Assembly (NCBI GenBank): GCA_036785705.1
Contig: JAWUZG010000001.1
Location: 9,114,001-9,178,000, forward strand
From: Acanthornis magna
Lineage: Eukaryota > Chordata > Aves > Passeriformes > Acanthizidae
Length of the DNA: 64,000 nucleotides
Direction of reading: 5' to 3'
Shown here: piece after piece, positions 23,801 through 36,575 of the stretch
Numbering within the stretch: the stretch's first letter is position 1
Layout of the letters: every line of letters starts with the position of its first letter
The notes under the pieces: model-generated
The model's input: the letters and a program-made list of their open reading frames with translations, nothing else
Told to the model about the DNA's origin: nothing
The model's database searches: none
Program-made: the position numbers and the translations under genes

Positions 23801-25929
23801 TGTATATGCTCACCTAAACTTAGAATAATTTCAGACATCCCCTATAAAATAAAAAGCTGAATATAAGTGCTGTACACAGGTTGAGTTACGGTGTTTTGGC
23901 TTTATGCTCTTAGCTGCTTACCAAAGTGGTACTCTGTAGCCTTACTCAGGTCTCCAAATAGAAAAACAGCTTTCAGAAATGTTATTTAATCTCTTTGTAA
24001 TTCCAACAGTTTGCTCTCCATGTGCTTACTTCCTTGGTTTGGCATCTGCTCAGTTTTTAAGTCAAGCATGGAAATAATTGTGCCAAGTGTAAATTGAAAA
24101 CATTTGATAACACTTAAGACATCTCTATGCTGTTTTTTGTCTGCAAAATTAGCTAACTGTAATTTTTAATGCTATTCATTTTTTCTTCAAACTCACTGGA
24201 AGTCAGTTAATTCACCTTTGAAAATGGAGGTGAAAACTAGCCTTAAGTGCGCAGAAATGTATTGACAAAGGTGGTCTCATCATGTAAAAGTGTGATTTAT
24301 TTTAGAAGAGCCTAATTTTCCATAGTCAGTGTTTTCAGAACAACCAGTGACATATCCAAATACTTCTGCAATTACCACCCAACCCATTGAACTAAATGAG
24401 ACACTGGGGACTAACTTGGCTCGTAACAGGGAGCTGCTGACAGAATGACAAGCCTTGCTGCAGGGGAATGAGAGCTGCCCCCTCGTGCTGTTGTCCTTCG
24501 CAAGGGACCGTGTCCCCACGCCTGAGCAATGGCAATGTGCAGCCCAGCATCTTTGATCAAACCAGTGACAAAGGCAGTGGTTATCCTAAAAAGCCTTTTT
24601 TCCCCTCAGAAGCAGTGGATGTCTCTTTGCTGACTGCTCGGGGGTGGTGGGTTAGACATTTGGCAGAGTGGCAGAGCAGACAACTGGGGACACTCATGGT
24701 TTTCACTGTTCATCTGCCAACACTTTATAGAATCCATAAAAACCACAAAAAGGAGTTTACACTTCAGGGAGGACCTACAGTACTTGTTTCTTGCTTAATG
24801 TTTTTTCAAGCAGCTACAGATTACTGCTGTAACAGCTCTTCAGTCTTTACAGCTGGTTTTCTCACTTGTGTTTAACATGTGAAACACCACCCCAGCTCCT
24901 TTTTTTTTTTTCAAGTGTAATAACAATCACAACAATGGAGCGAATTTAGAAAGTCTTGATGTACACTATTTCAAATTGTATTTTCCTGCAGTTGAAAAGG
25001 TAATTTGCTTAGCTGTTTTCTTCATAGCATCCAAAAAAATTTTGACTATTTGAAAGATCTCTAGGATTTTTCAATACAAAAGGAACATAATGACTAAAAT
25101 CAGTATGAAAGCAAGAGGATGCAAGCCAAGCAAAACTGTATTTCCTTATATATGGAGGGGAGCAGGAGGAGATGGATAAAAGTCTTATCCATTTTCTTAT
25201 TCCAGTAACAATTAAGATATTAATTTTCTTCAAATGAAGCTGCTGGTTTGCAACTCTGGATGTTTTACAGGTTAACAGCCTCCTCACTGCAGTTTGAGAT
25301 ACCTGAATTTCCTGCTGCTCTGCACAGATCTACACAGATACTTAAACAAGCAGTCATTTTTTCATTTCCGTTAGAATCCGCTACCATTAGATCTACCTTC
25401 ACTTTAATCCCTCCAGAGTCTGTCCACTCATATTTGTTCAGTATATCCTGTCTGTATTTTAAAAAATACAATACAGAGCCTAAACTTTATATCCCAGCAC
25501 ATCTACCACAGCTGCTAGAGCAAGGTTGTGGCTGGCCCTGTCCTTGGGGAAAAGGAGACCATGGGAGAAGGGCTTTTCCTGTGGGCTGTGCCTGGAAATC
25601 ACCATGTTTTCTGCTTGTTGATGCTCCAGCTGCAGGCCACTCCAAACATCATGGAGAGAAGGACCTGCAAGGCTTTGCTTCAGCAGGCACAGGAATCAAT
25701 ATCTATTTTCTATGACAAGGACTTACTGCAGCCATCTTTGCAATTGAGCTGTGCCTGCGTGGGCTGTAAATAGGCCCATACCCCATCCTTTCCTTCCTAT
25801 CAGCTTGGAAATTCTATGGAAGTCTTTCAACAGGAGATACCAAGGGCTTTCAAAGGTGATTGTGGAACTAGTTTGGTTTTGACTAAGGGCTTTTTCGGCA
25901 TAAGTTTTGACATAGCCTCTGTTATATAT

Positions 25930-25972
25930 CTTTAAGGTCCCTTCCCACCCAAACCATTCCATGATTGTATGA
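25930..25972 (+). repeat. CR1 LINE 3' tail fragment
   Basis: The sequence TTTAAGGTCCCTTCCCACCC followed by AAACCATTCCATGATTGTAT is the end of a plus-strand CR1 with its degenerate ATTCTATG-type terminal repeat. Only the last few dozen bases are recognisable. Confidence 0.7.
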
Positions 25973-26167
25973 AAGAAAAGGCATAGACTCTCCCAAATTT
26001 ACTTTAAAAGAATACTTGTTCCTTAACAAGCAATTCTGTGAGGTGTGCATACCTCTTCGTGTTACTAGAATCCACATCAATGAACTGAAATCCATATGGA
26101 TTTCCTGATGGCTTTTTTTTTTCCCTATCCCTAAAGGCTTATGGAGTGATAAACAGATCAGAGAATG

Positions 26168-26284
26168 GTCATAGAATGGTTGGGTTGGAAAGGACCTTAA
26201 AGATCATCTCATTCCAACCCCTCTGCCACAGGCAGGGATACTTTTCACTACACCTGGTTGCTCAGAACCTGGCCTTGATTTGGA
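26168..26284 (-). repeat. CR1 LINE 3' end
   Basis: The plus strand reads GTCATAGAATGGTTGGGTTG then GGACCTTAAAGATCATCTC, CCAACCCCTCTGCCACAGGC and CTGGTTGCTCAGAACCTGGC. This is the complement of a CR1 3' end and one of the best-preserved copies in the window. It is 5'-truncated after about 115 bp. Confidence 0.9.
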
Positions 26285-29200
26285 GTACATTTAATTCTAG
26301 GAAATTCAGGTCTTGTGTCTTAGGTACAGGCACTTATTTGCAGAGTAGCAATTTATATTTGTGTCTATATAAAAAGAAAATAAATAGTTACTTATATTTA
26401 GCAGCTAGTCTTTCACTGCTCACCTCAGCTTCCCACTCACATAAAACAACATCTATGTGGGAAAATTCACAATAAAGAGCTTTCTGTCTATTCACAAATT
26501 TTGTTCCACAGAAGAGGCAGTAGCCCTTCAGATCAGTGGCCACGGTGATTCCGGGAAATGGTTAGTTTAAGACAAACTGTTCAAAGTAAAAATGCATTTG
26601 CCATAATGTCCTCAGATTTTCTCTGATGTATCAATGTAACTGGAAGATAATTGCACCTGAAATTTCTAGACCATGGCATTAGGAAAGCATGTCACTGAAT
26701 AAAGTCACCCCAAAAATGATTAAATATAAGTTCTGGAAGGCAGTTAGGGGCTTTGGGATTCACTCAGGATGGAAGGAATAATACATCCAACATATCACTA
26801 TCAGCCTCGGATCACAGTCTTGAAATGGGAGATAACCAGGCTCCTCCCAGCCTGTTAATGTGAAATCACAACTGTGTTGTTGTTACTTGTATGGTCTTGC
26901 CCTGGTTTAGAGGCAGGAATGCTGAGCCTCCATGATGGACAGCCCCACTTCCAGCAAACGTGCAGGACAGATTTGTCATTTCACCACAGACTGTGCCAGA
27001 GGCTGCTCCAAGTGAGCTCCCTCGTGCTGATTGCTTCTGGTGCTGAGTTAATGGGGAGAGAGAGGAAGAAGCAGATGGAAAAATTCTTCACACATTCTTA
27101 ATCACTGAAAGAAGAGACACTGAAAAGTGCTTGCTTGATATATCTACATAACATCAATAAGATAAAAAGTCTAATAAAAACTCCAGCCAACCTTCTGAGT
27201 TGTGTAACTGAAGAGTGCAATGAATTTACAAGCACTGACATACCCTGGTGCCCTTTCTCTGGCATATCTTAAACATATTTGGGTCTCTAGCAAAGTGAGG
27301 ATTTGCCCTGTGGTTTCAAATATAAATTAGATAGGTACATGATGTGTCTGTAAGAGCACTTATATATTTTATGAGTTATGGGAAGTCCCTAGAGCACATC
27401 ACATGTCCCAGAAGTGGTGAGGAGAGGAGCCCTGAACAGCTGAAGCACAAAGCATTTGGTTTAGTGACAAATGCTGCTCCCTTCCAAAACACCTCCCTGT
27501 GATCTGGGGCCCGTGGACAGGCCCGAGGGCAGAGCTGCCTCTCTTGGAGCCAAACCCTTCCTTGAGACAGGGCTGAGCTCAGCCTTGTGGACTAACATGG
27601 AAAATCTCTAAGACACACCTTTTGGATCACACAGCCATTCCAATTTACCACCCAGAGGAGGCTGGCAGGTGCCTGAGGTCCAAAAGAGGCCTGATGTTTT
27701 TCTCTTTTTTTTTTTTTTTTTTAATTATAAGACTAGATACCCCTTTGTCTATGAATCAGGGAGTCTGAGACCACCCTCCCTGTTGTAGAATAGCTGCCCA
27801 AATGAGGATTCAGTTTTTCTAAACAGAACATGTGAAAGGCAGAAATAGCAGAAAAGTAAATTCAGGACAACTTTGACCACCACCCAGTATCCAAATTGTA
27901 AAGAACTAATTTATCTGTAGAAATACTTCTGTAGCACCTGAAAACTTATTTCCAAAAAGGGTGGATATAAGGAAAAAATACTCGAGTGTTCTTTCCAGCA
28001 TCAATGAACTTGTATCAATTTGCTGTCTGATGACAAAGGAGGGGAAAGAACTGCTCAGCAACTTTTCAGAGCTGTTAGGTGTCTCACTAGTCCTAATGTA
28101 TAATAAAGGTTGATTTACATTACAAAAAGAATTACTTGCATTGGTTCCTTCTTATCAGTGATTTACATGTCAACAAGCAGACAAAGATGTATCCATTGCA
28201 TGGCAACGGTATCATAAAGTGCCCTTTTTCAGGTATCACTCTGAGGTCTCAAAATCTATCCCTGACAAGAGATTGCTTTCTGAACTTAACCTTCTTCAGG
28301 TCTCCAGCCCAGGATGTTTCAAGGGTCAGTTTATCCTTATTAGGTTATTATCCTTAGTTTTCTCCCACCTTGGGGAGTAATCTTTGTCTGGGCCTGATCA
28401 GGCAAAATCCAAGGGGCTGGTACTCAATTGCAGATTTGAGTAGAAACTCAAACCCAACAATTTATTTAAAGAAGCGTCTTCCTTGTGCTGCATTCTTGTT
28501 ACCCAGCCACACCTCTCTGCCCATCTGAGGAGCTTACAAAACTGGGAACCTGCTTAACAAGTTCACTTCAGCCTTTTATTACCCACAGGCAAATACAGTT
28601 TCCCCCTTGTACTTGCTACAGTTCAGCTCTTCCCACCTCTCTCCCCTGGCATTACAGGCTCCTTGTTCTTCCCAACCCTGCCAGACTCACTTTTTACCAC
28701 ACACCAAGCAGAGACCATTCTTTGAATCACTTTCTCTATCCAGGCAACTTGCTTCACTTCTGAAGTGCTCACAAATTACTCCCCACAGATCTCATTACCC
28801 GAGTTATGAATAATTTTTAAATTAACTTTTATAAAAACCAATGTACAAGTGCTTTTTCAGAAAAGCCTCATGGTATAGGGCCATTCACATCAATAGGAAA
28901 AGTAACCCTAGATTCCCTACTGGAGTTTACAGGGATGGCTATTTTACCTTTCAATTGTCTCTAATGAAAGAGATCAGAAGCTACATTACTATTTTTTAAC
29001 AAAACTGCCAGCCTGTGGGTTCAGTTGTACCCAGATACCAGAGGAACATGTGGAATTAGAGTGTATCAAGCCCAACCTTCCTTAACTTACAGCAAAATAG
29101 TGTTCAGTGCAGGCAAGACTGAAACCCTAAGACAAGAAGTGCACTGGGCAGGGCTGATATAATGGGTAAGTGATATTACAAAGTTAAATATTCACCATAA

Positions 29201-32200
29201 AGCATATACCTTTTGGAAATGCAGCAAACAAAAGAACAGCTACAGCCAATGGACACCAGAGAGCTGGCATGTTTCCTCTCAAGGTTTGTGTCTTCTTCCT
29301 GCCAGCTTCTCCAGGTTCACTTCAACAAGGAATGCACCATTTAATGTGAAAACAGCATGAAAGCAAATAAAAATTTGAGCAAATGTAGCAAAAGACTTGA
29401 AAACACTCAGATTAGGAATCTTACGGGATTGTTTTGGTCCTTTTAAGATTAAGTCAGAGATGCAGCAGGTGCAATATATACTGGGATGGAACCACACACC
29501 AGGTGTTTTCTGGGGAAGAGTGGAGTCAAGTAAGGAGAAAAGCTCAGCAGTCTTTGATACTCTGTGTTTGAACAATGGGATCATCTTTGATCCAAGTCCT
29601 GCTCTTCATTTGACTTGACAGCCAAGCTCTCCATGAGATTGTGGCACTACCTACCCAAAAGATCAATTTTTTTACCTGCCTGTGATCTTTTATACTAAGG
29701 ACTGTAAGTCAGTGGATCAAAGTAGGAATTGTAGATGTGAAAGACAACTTCCACCTCACTAGCTGAAATCCATGGAGCACAGTCACAGTGCCTGAGACAG
29801 AGCTAGCCACTGTCCTTACGAGTGCCCCAGAACTGCAGACACTGACACACAACACTCAGCCCCACGATGAATACCTGCATTGAGCTCACCATGGCTGTTT
29901 ACATGCACAGAGTACGTAACATTGCAGGATTTAAGCCAAAACGCAAAACTTATTTCTTACCTTGGCTTCACCACAGTAAGTTCTTCATGCAGCCACAATA
30001 TAATCTCAGGGGCAAGAGTCAAGTTGTTAATCAACATTTACAGCAATGACAACTGAATAGATTAAAATAGCAAACAACATTTTATTTGCTCACTGCTTTA
30101 AGACTGCAAATACCAAGCTTTTGCCATGTAGTCTTAGAAATTATTAAGTGAAGCATTTGGTACAGATCTTGAGGATACCACGGCATTGCAGCCAAGAACA
30201 CAGTTATTTCCTTGTTCTGTTTGACCCAACACTTGACAAACCTGTGTTTTGATTAAGCACATGCATTGAAATTGTTAGAAAAAGTCACATCAGAGAGCCT
30301 GGCTATTACTGGATGTTACTAAGCCTGTTGCTAACCGCTTCGCAGCCTTGCTGTCTTAACAGGTACATGGAGGGCCCCAGGAGAGCAGTCAGTGCATTGT
30401 GCTGGCTGGCCCCAGCTATGCTCTGTCCTAGTTTCATGTGTTCCATGCATTTAGCCCTGCTTTTTAGCCCACAGAGGATAACCTCCCTTAGAAGCTGTTT
30501 CAGCTTCTCAAGAGCTGAAGAGCATTTTGAGATTCTGAGAAAGGCCCTTCATTGGCAATGGGTTGCAGGAATTGCAAATTGTTTGTTTATACTGCAGAGA
30601 TTTACTCCTCCCTCAAGCCTTGAGAAAATTCTCAAAGCCTTAGTTGTGTGCACTTGTATCTGGTTCTCAGTTCCATTGTCCCAAATCCTTAACTCCTTGC
30701 TCCTCCTCAAAATCCCCTTTTCAAAGTGCTATTCATTGCTAGCCTTTCCCTAGTCCAAGCCTCTCTTGCTGGGTTCCCTCTCTCCCTGCAGTGTGCCAGG
30801 GTTATGCTGCAGGCAAGAGCTTTGTATTTGGGCGCTTCCCAACAGTCTGACCTGCGGCTAAAAGCACCTGCTCCAGCAGCACGGGGTTATCACCCTGCCC
30901 ACTCACTGCCTCACACTTGATCTCATTCATTCTTTTAGAGATTTATCTCCAAAGAAACCCAATCCAAGATTCCAATATACAAAAACCCAGAGGTAATTCT
31001 TCGAGATTTTCATTCTTCTGCCCAGTTCCCAAGTTAGAAACTTCTTTAAGGAAAATTATGTGTAAACGCAGCAGGTTTTCCTAACAGATAAGAAATAAAA
31101 ATGCTGGCATAATGCTCTAAATACTACCAAAATAGAATGTTACCTGCCAAATCAATGCACAACCTAAAATATGCTGAGTAACAGAGATAAGCAATGGTAG
31201 TAGTAGAGGTCCGCTTTCTTCTGAGATTTGAGAATTCACATTTCTAAAACATAGAGCATTCATTCTTCTTTGATGTGATAATTTACAGTATTATTTAATA
31301 TTAATACCTTTAGAAAAAATTAATAAATGGTATATTAGAAAAATACTAACGGACAAACAAGTCAATGCAGTGGTTATTAGTAAAAATAGCTGGGTTGAGT
31401 AGCATTACTGCTTCTTCGCCACAGTGATCAAGTCAATTGTATGCCTGAAAAGCAGAGATGAAAGTTGAAGACTGCTTTCAGAAAAAATAACATGGAAGAC
31501 TGGAGTTAAACAGGATTGATTTCAATAGATATACAAAATGGCTTGGTCTAGATCTGTGTTCAGTGATAATTTGCAAGCCAATGTAATACTCTAAACCCTT
31601 TTAGATTCCATTTCAAATAAACCACAAAGAAAGGGCTTGGGTTTTTCTGATGAAGCTGTTAAGACAAGAATATTTCAAAGTTATGATGTGAAACTCCCCA
31701 GCATAAAGCACTCAGACCTGCAGTTATCTCCGCACCACCCACAAGAGCAGATACAGAAAGTAATGACATTGGGCAGGTCTCACCTTGCTCTCAAAACTGT
31801 CAGCTTATCTGAAATACAATAGATGAAGACATAAAACTTAAAGCAGGGAACAGTGAGTTGTGAATCAGCTCCGTCAAAGGAAACAGAAATCCATACAGGA
31901 CAATTGCAGTTTTATATCACTAAAGCAAAGAAAGGCTGCAACCTTTCTTTGAGTTTTTTTCTGTGACAAACTCAGCCTGGAATATGATCCAAATCTGTGC
32001 AAAGCTAAGGGGGAAAATAAGATGAACCTGGATGTACTTTAATTAAACATAACCAGATGGTCTGTATATGTAGTGCACAGATTTGGGTCAGCCTTTGCTG
32101 TAAGTCAAATTCATATGTGAAAACCAGAAAATCTACTACCTGCACAGATTTGTATTTTATTGGCGGACAAATATGGAAGGGATCATTGAAAAGTACATCC

Positions 32201-32997
32201 AAAACATATTTGGAAATTTCCTTATTTAACTTCTTTTTCCCCAGCGTTCCAATGATTTGGACTGCCCAGGGGTGCTGACAGCCCATTTTGCATTACAAAT
32301 CCACAGGAGCTCCATAAGAGTGAAAGTCTGAGCTAATCATCTGCAACATGAAGGAAGGGAGACAAAGTTCAGGCCAGACTTAATCTGCCAACTGCAGAAC
32401 ATTCCAGCTGTCTGAACTATTTACAAATGAGGAATATAGTTGATATAGGTTATCCCACATGGCATATATCATTGAATTGTTTATTTTTATATGAATAATT
32501 GCAAAACTACATCCATGGGAACTATTTATAGTGCACACAAATCTTTGAAAGAGCTTCCCAGCTTCTCAGTCTGTCATGTGTACCAAGCACACAGGGATTA
32601 AATCCACAGTCAGAGACAGTAATTGCAAGTTATGTCCCTTTAGGAAGTTACAACAGGGCTGCTATCTGGGCATTAGCTCTCTTTTAGCAGAGGGACACTA
32701 AACGTACAAGTAGTAGATCAGACAATGTTTCCAAGGCTAAAGTTCAGATTAATAAATAGTTTCACTACCTAAAATGAACATTTTCTTCTCAACATTCTTC
32801 TTTGCTTCTCTGGCATTATTGCTAGCCAGAACTTTTAAAGTAGTTACTAAAAATAAGGTTCTGACTGTCAGCATTCTGTTCAAGTACGAGATCTGGAAGC
32901 TGAGCCAGACTGCCATCCTTCACTTCGTTACAATTTGCTTCTGGACACAGTTTTCTTTCCTAAGAGTAAAAACACCCATAGTGAGATTTTTACTTTC

Positions 32998-34230
32998 TTT
33001 AATTTAAAGATTGTATTACAGAAAAGTTTAAGTAAGGAATCCTTATAAGGATTAACTCTTGACATAATATATTGCCAAGATACAGTGTAGCTGCAAGGGC
33101 TCCAGGTGAACCTTCATATGAGTTGCTTTCTTACATACACAGTCGCTGAACAACAAAAATTGTATTCCCCATCTGTAAGAGAAGACAGTGGTATTGAAAC
33201 AGTCCTTTTACCAGTGTGTTCTGGTTTTCCCAAATTAGAAACACGCCATATTAAAACCGTAAAATCCTACTATACAGAAAGGTGATAGAGATGAATTTTC
33301 TAAAGATTGCAACTGATGAAACATTAAAATGAAAACTAAGGAGTGTTGATTATGTAAAATGGTTTCTCTTTTACTGGCAGGTCAAATATACTAAGAAATG
33401 TACAAATATTTTTGATAATCTAATTCCAGATGAACTCAAAACACTGAAGTAACATACACAGGCTAAGAGAATTCAATACTGTTCCAAGGCACTTACTGAA
33501 TCTCCATGACTAGATGAAAACCAGAACAAATCAGGTCTGACAATTAAACAGTATATAATATAAAAATAACCTTTTGCTTACAATTTACAAAATGCATTAC
33601 AATCTTTATCTCTGCTAACCTGCAATTCTGGCTGTGTGTGTCCAGCAATTTTTGTAAAAAACCCCAGAAACTATTTTCTAAAACTTCAGGGCAAATAATT
33701 TACAAATAAGGTACACAAAAATTTAGATCATGCAGAGATTTCTTACATCTTCTGTTAATATTTTATGATTGCAACTTTATCAAATTATATACTTACTTGC
33801 CCTGTACATATACAAAATAATGCATACATGGTAATCAAATGTTAGCAAAAAGTAGTCCATAAACACAATCTGTCAAAAGTATTACTATATTAACATATGT
33901 CTACAAGCAGCGTGTAACAGGGTTAAAAGACATTAAGGCAATAATACTTGAAGTTACAAAATAAATCATATGTAATACTTTCTCCTAAGTGTAGTAAGGC
34001 AGGTAGATGGCCCCAGCAAAAAGTTAGGTTGTAATACTGGAATCCACTGTTGTGAACCATGTGTCAGGTTTTGCGTGGGATGTACTGCAAGAATGTACCA
34101 TTGATAGTTAGATCTACACTGCTCTGTGTTAGTCGCCCCCCAGGAAAAGTGGAACACTATTTCTCTAGCTCTCAGTGGCACTTGAGTTTTCCAGTATAAT
34201 TTATCGATAGTATGTCCATTGGTTCTTGGA
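32998..34230 (-). other. PTPN12: PTPN12 3' untranslated region (end estimated)
   Basis: The region downstream of the PTPN12 stop codon is AT-rich and has no coding potential on the gene strand. Its end is uncertain. No AATAAA occurs on the minus strand for the first 1.7 kb. A variant ATTAAA lies at 32998-33003 and the first canonical AATAAA at 32480-32485, giving a 3' UTR of either about 1.25 or about 1.75 kb. The listed start is the nearer candidate signal. Confidence 0.4.
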
Positions 34231-34292
34231 TCATGTCCATTCTGAGGGTGGCTCTCTTGGTCCTCTGGGCTTTGCACAGCGGTTACCAAAAC
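34231..34292 (-). CDS. PTPN12: PTPN12 exon 18, coding part and stop
   Basis: After a CCTTAG acceptor, the exon completes G769 and encodes FGNRCAKPRGPREPPSEWT followed by TGA (34231-34233). This is the C-terminal homology motif shared by the PEST-type phosphatases (PTPN12, PTPN18, PTPN22), which binds the F-BAR adaptor PSTPIP1. It is almost identical to the human tail. The minus-strand open frame read on past the donor and acceptor boundaries here is a different frame and not the protein. Confidence 0.96.
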
Positions 34293-34882
34293 CTAAGGAA
34301 AGAAATGTATTTAGTATTTCTGGCTGCTGGAACAACACAGGTTCACAAAGGCTGGCAGCAGCCAGATTACTAAGACATGCTCGAGCTCTTACAGAACAGA
34401 TTCACTCTCAGGGCTAGAAAACAACTTTGTAGTATGAGGAATTCTGAAGGCACTCTGGCCATAGGAAATATAAATATGAAGAATTTATATATCATTATAG
34501 CTCACTACTTAAACCTCACCAGAAAGCACTTATCAGTAAATACAGTATTACGGCCTTTATATTTTTTTTTCTCCTCCTCTGCTTACCTCAGCAGTTACCA
34601 GGTATTATTTCTGAAAGTTTTCAGTGCTTTACAGAAATTATAACCCAACTGACAAATTCTGTATTTTATACACTTTGAATAAAAACAAAGTGAAGAATTT
34701 CTCATTCATTCTGGGAAAAACTCCTTCAGCAATGCTGAAGAGACAAGGCAAGCTTATTTGTCTGAGCTGTGCATTTCAGTGAGTAGGCAGGAGGCAGTAG
34801 CAGCAGCTATCCAAACCAGCACTGATATCGAATCCCCTGTTTAAGTCATCTAGTGATTATATTTTGAAAGAACTGTAATTAC
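34293..34882 (-). other. PTPN12: PTPN12 intron 17
   Basis: A 590-bp intron with a GTAATT donor at its upper end and a CCTTAG acceptor. It has a pyrimidine-rich patch near 34560-34590. No repeats or exons are recognised. Confidence 0.85.
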
Positions 34883-34999
34883 CAATATCTGTTACTTCTG
34901 CAGGAAATTCTGAAATTTGACCTCTTGTATCAGTGGAACCGGAAAAAGAAATCTGAGGTAAAATGTCAGTTGGTGTTTTGTTGCTTCGTTCAGGACGAT
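34883..34999 (-). CDS. PTPN12: PTPN12 exon 17
   Basis: The 117-bp exon has phase 1 at both ends, a TTTCCAG acceptor and a weaker GTAATT donor. It encodes about residues 730-768, beginning DRPERSNKTPTD and ending RGQISEFPAEVTDIG. The QISE..EVTDIG end aligns with the human tail, while the first half has diverged, as expected in the disordered region. Skipping it would keep the frame. Confidence 0.92.
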
Positions 35000-35495
35000 C
35001 TGGAAAACACACAGACACCTGAGTGTAACTTCACTCAGTCACCACTGTGGCAATGCCACTTGTCATTACAGTCCAGAAAACAACTGGCATCAAATATTAT
35101 TTACCAAAAATAAAGCTTTGAAAACCAATTTCTCTTTTCCTAAAAATGATACTTGAAATCTGTTTATGAAGTAGATGTTCAGCGACAGCAACATATTCTG
35201 CTTGCCAAATCTGGATTATTATTTTGTATTACAGTTTCTATGGATAGCTGAAATCCCACATAGCATCTATTTATAGCAAAAGCTCACAGTGCCATTTAAT
35301 ACATCAACATAAAGGCATCTGTTCATGTTCTTTCTAAACTAAAGGTGCTTAGATATCATAGGTAACAATATATTTACTGTATTTGACAATATAGTTAGAT
35401 ATCTTCAGAGCAAACACCAAGTTCAGGCAAATTTTTGTTCAGCAGGAAAAACGTATTTTGAAAAAAAAAATTAGAAAAGCTTTTCCAGCACTTAC
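35000..35495 (-). other. PTPN12: PTPN12 intron 16
   Basis: A 496-bp intron with a GTAAGT donor. It is AT-rich, with no repeat or RNA gene recognised. Confidence 0.85.
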
Positions 35496-35526
35496 CAGGT
35501 AGTATAGGTGAAGTTGTTTTCAAACC
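35496..35526 (-). CDS. PTPN12: PTPN12 exon 16 (31-nt microexon)
   Basis: This exon is only 31 nt, flanked by TTAACAG and GTAAGT. It encodes GLKTTSPILP plus one base. The GL-T(S) start aligns with the human EGLITSE segment. The exon starts in phase 0 and ends in phase 1, and these phases match exons 15 and 17, which supports it despite its size. Skipped alone it would break the frame; skipped together with exon 15 (120 nt) it would not. Confidence 0.85.
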
Positions 35527-36486
35527 CTGTTAATGAGAGATATATAAAATAGTTATACAAACCACTTCCAAAAAGCTAAAAGAAAGTTAGAAAATTAAGA
35601 TTATGAAAATATCACCAAAAACATAAAACATTCATGGAAATACCTACTTGCCTCTACATTTTTAACTTGACTCAACATTGACAACAAATGCTGCAGTGAT
35701 TAGTAAGAGAATTTACTATTAGAAACTTAGCATTTAATAAAAATTTGAAAACATCACACTGCAACTTATTTGCAAGTTTGGGTAGGTTAGTTCTCACACT
35801 ACATTTACAGTCCCTGAAAATTCACATCTATCTTTTTTGTCATATTTTTAAGTGAGATATTGAGGGCACATGAAAAAAAGTGACAAATGTAAAAAGGATT
35901 TATATGCTTTTAAAGTTCTGCCAGCTGTTCATGCAGAATGACTGTGAGCTGGATGAGTGAAAAGTGAAATCAGATGGGCAAAAACCAGTTTGTTTAAAAT
36001 AAATATGGACAAAAGGGAAAACCATTCTCAGGCAGTGAAACAGGTTGCCCACAGATGATTAGAAGTGTCCATCTCTGAAGGTTTTGAAGACCCAGCTGGA
36101 AAAAGCTCTGGTTAGCCTGAGCTGAGGCCCTGCTTCATGCAGCAGGTTAGACAAGAGACTGCAGTTCTCTTCCAGTTTGAATTGGCCTAAGATCCATTAA
36201 GGGCAGACAGCAAGGTCCCTGAAAGCAGCTTATTTACACCCCTAAGGCCATAATTTAAGATACATTAAGGATGACTCCTTTTAAAAGTATTGCTGACCTT
36301 AGAAAACCAGATAATTTTCTTGGAAAGAAAACGTGCTCGTCATGTCAGTTCAGCAGCTCAGGCAAACTGGCCAGTTGTAGATGACCAACAGCTGCAACTT
36401 CTCACAAGTATGTATTTTATTTTTTGTTTTAGCTCCCAAGCAAACTAGAAATGACTGATTAGTACAGACTTGTCTCCTGCACTTAC
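35527..36486 (-). other. PTPN12: PTPN12 intron 15
   Basis: A 960-bp intron containing the plus-strand CR1 fragment at 36028-36190. Otherwise it is AT-rich and featureless. Confidence 0.85.
36028..36190 (+). repeat. CR1 LINE fragment near 3' end
   Basis: The blocks CAGTGAAACAGGTTGCCCAC, CTCTGAAGGTTTTGAAGACC, CAGCTGGAAAAAGCTCTGG and GGCCCTGCTTCATGCAGCAG occur in the order of the CR1 3' region. The copy is old and antisense to PTPN12. Confidence 0.8.
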
Positions 36487-36575
36487 TGGGGAGGCTGTTT
36501 GCTCAGGCAGATGCTGATCCCGCAGCACGCTCCACTCTGACTGTGCAATCAGAACTGGCTTCGGCAGGGGTGTGC
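36487..36575 (-). CDS. PTPN12: PTPN12 exon 15
   Basis: The 89-nt exon has a CTTCCTAG acceptor and a GTAAGT donor. It completes S690 and encodes about residues 691-719, beginning TPLPKPVLIAQSEWSVLRDQ. The TP...SEWS.L core aligns with the human TPVRSEWSELQ. The rest is a disordered, proline-containing linker that differs from mammals. Confidence 0.92.

Larger units (their letters stand above)
20853..32997. other. Intergenic region between RSBN1L and PTPN12
   Basis: About 12 kb separate the RSBN1L promoter from the PTPN12 3' end. Past the CpG island it is AT-rich with open frames of at most about 155 codons (25248-25715), none resembling a known protein. Recognisable contents are a CR1 tail at 25930-25972, a minus-strand CR1 3' end at 26168-26284, a T-run near 27704-27722 and a pyrimidine-rich patch at about 28470-28790. 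In human the divergent lncRNA APTR (RSBN1L-AS1) occupies this interval. A plus-strand transcript starting near 20600-20900 is possible here but is inferred from position only. Confidence 0.6.

Noticed and set aside
24468..24875. 135-codon plus-strand open frame in the intergenic region
   Set aside because: No recognisable domain, no codon-like bias and no splice context. It is within the range of chance in 12 kb of DNA.
25248..25715. 155-codon plus-strand open frame in the intergenic region
   Set aside because: Longest intergenic frame, but its sequence resembles translated noncoding DNA with no known motif. Transcription data would be needed before calling a gene.
30313..30920. Two overlapping plus-strand open frames (146 and 64 codons)
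   Set aside because: Leucine- and serine-rich translation of a pyrimidine-rich stretch, with no family resemblance.
33966..34289. 107-codon minus-strand open frame at the PTPN12 3' end
   Set aside because: It overlaps exon 18 in a different frame. The in-phase frame gives the conserved PPSEWT end and stop at 34231, so the long frame is not used.
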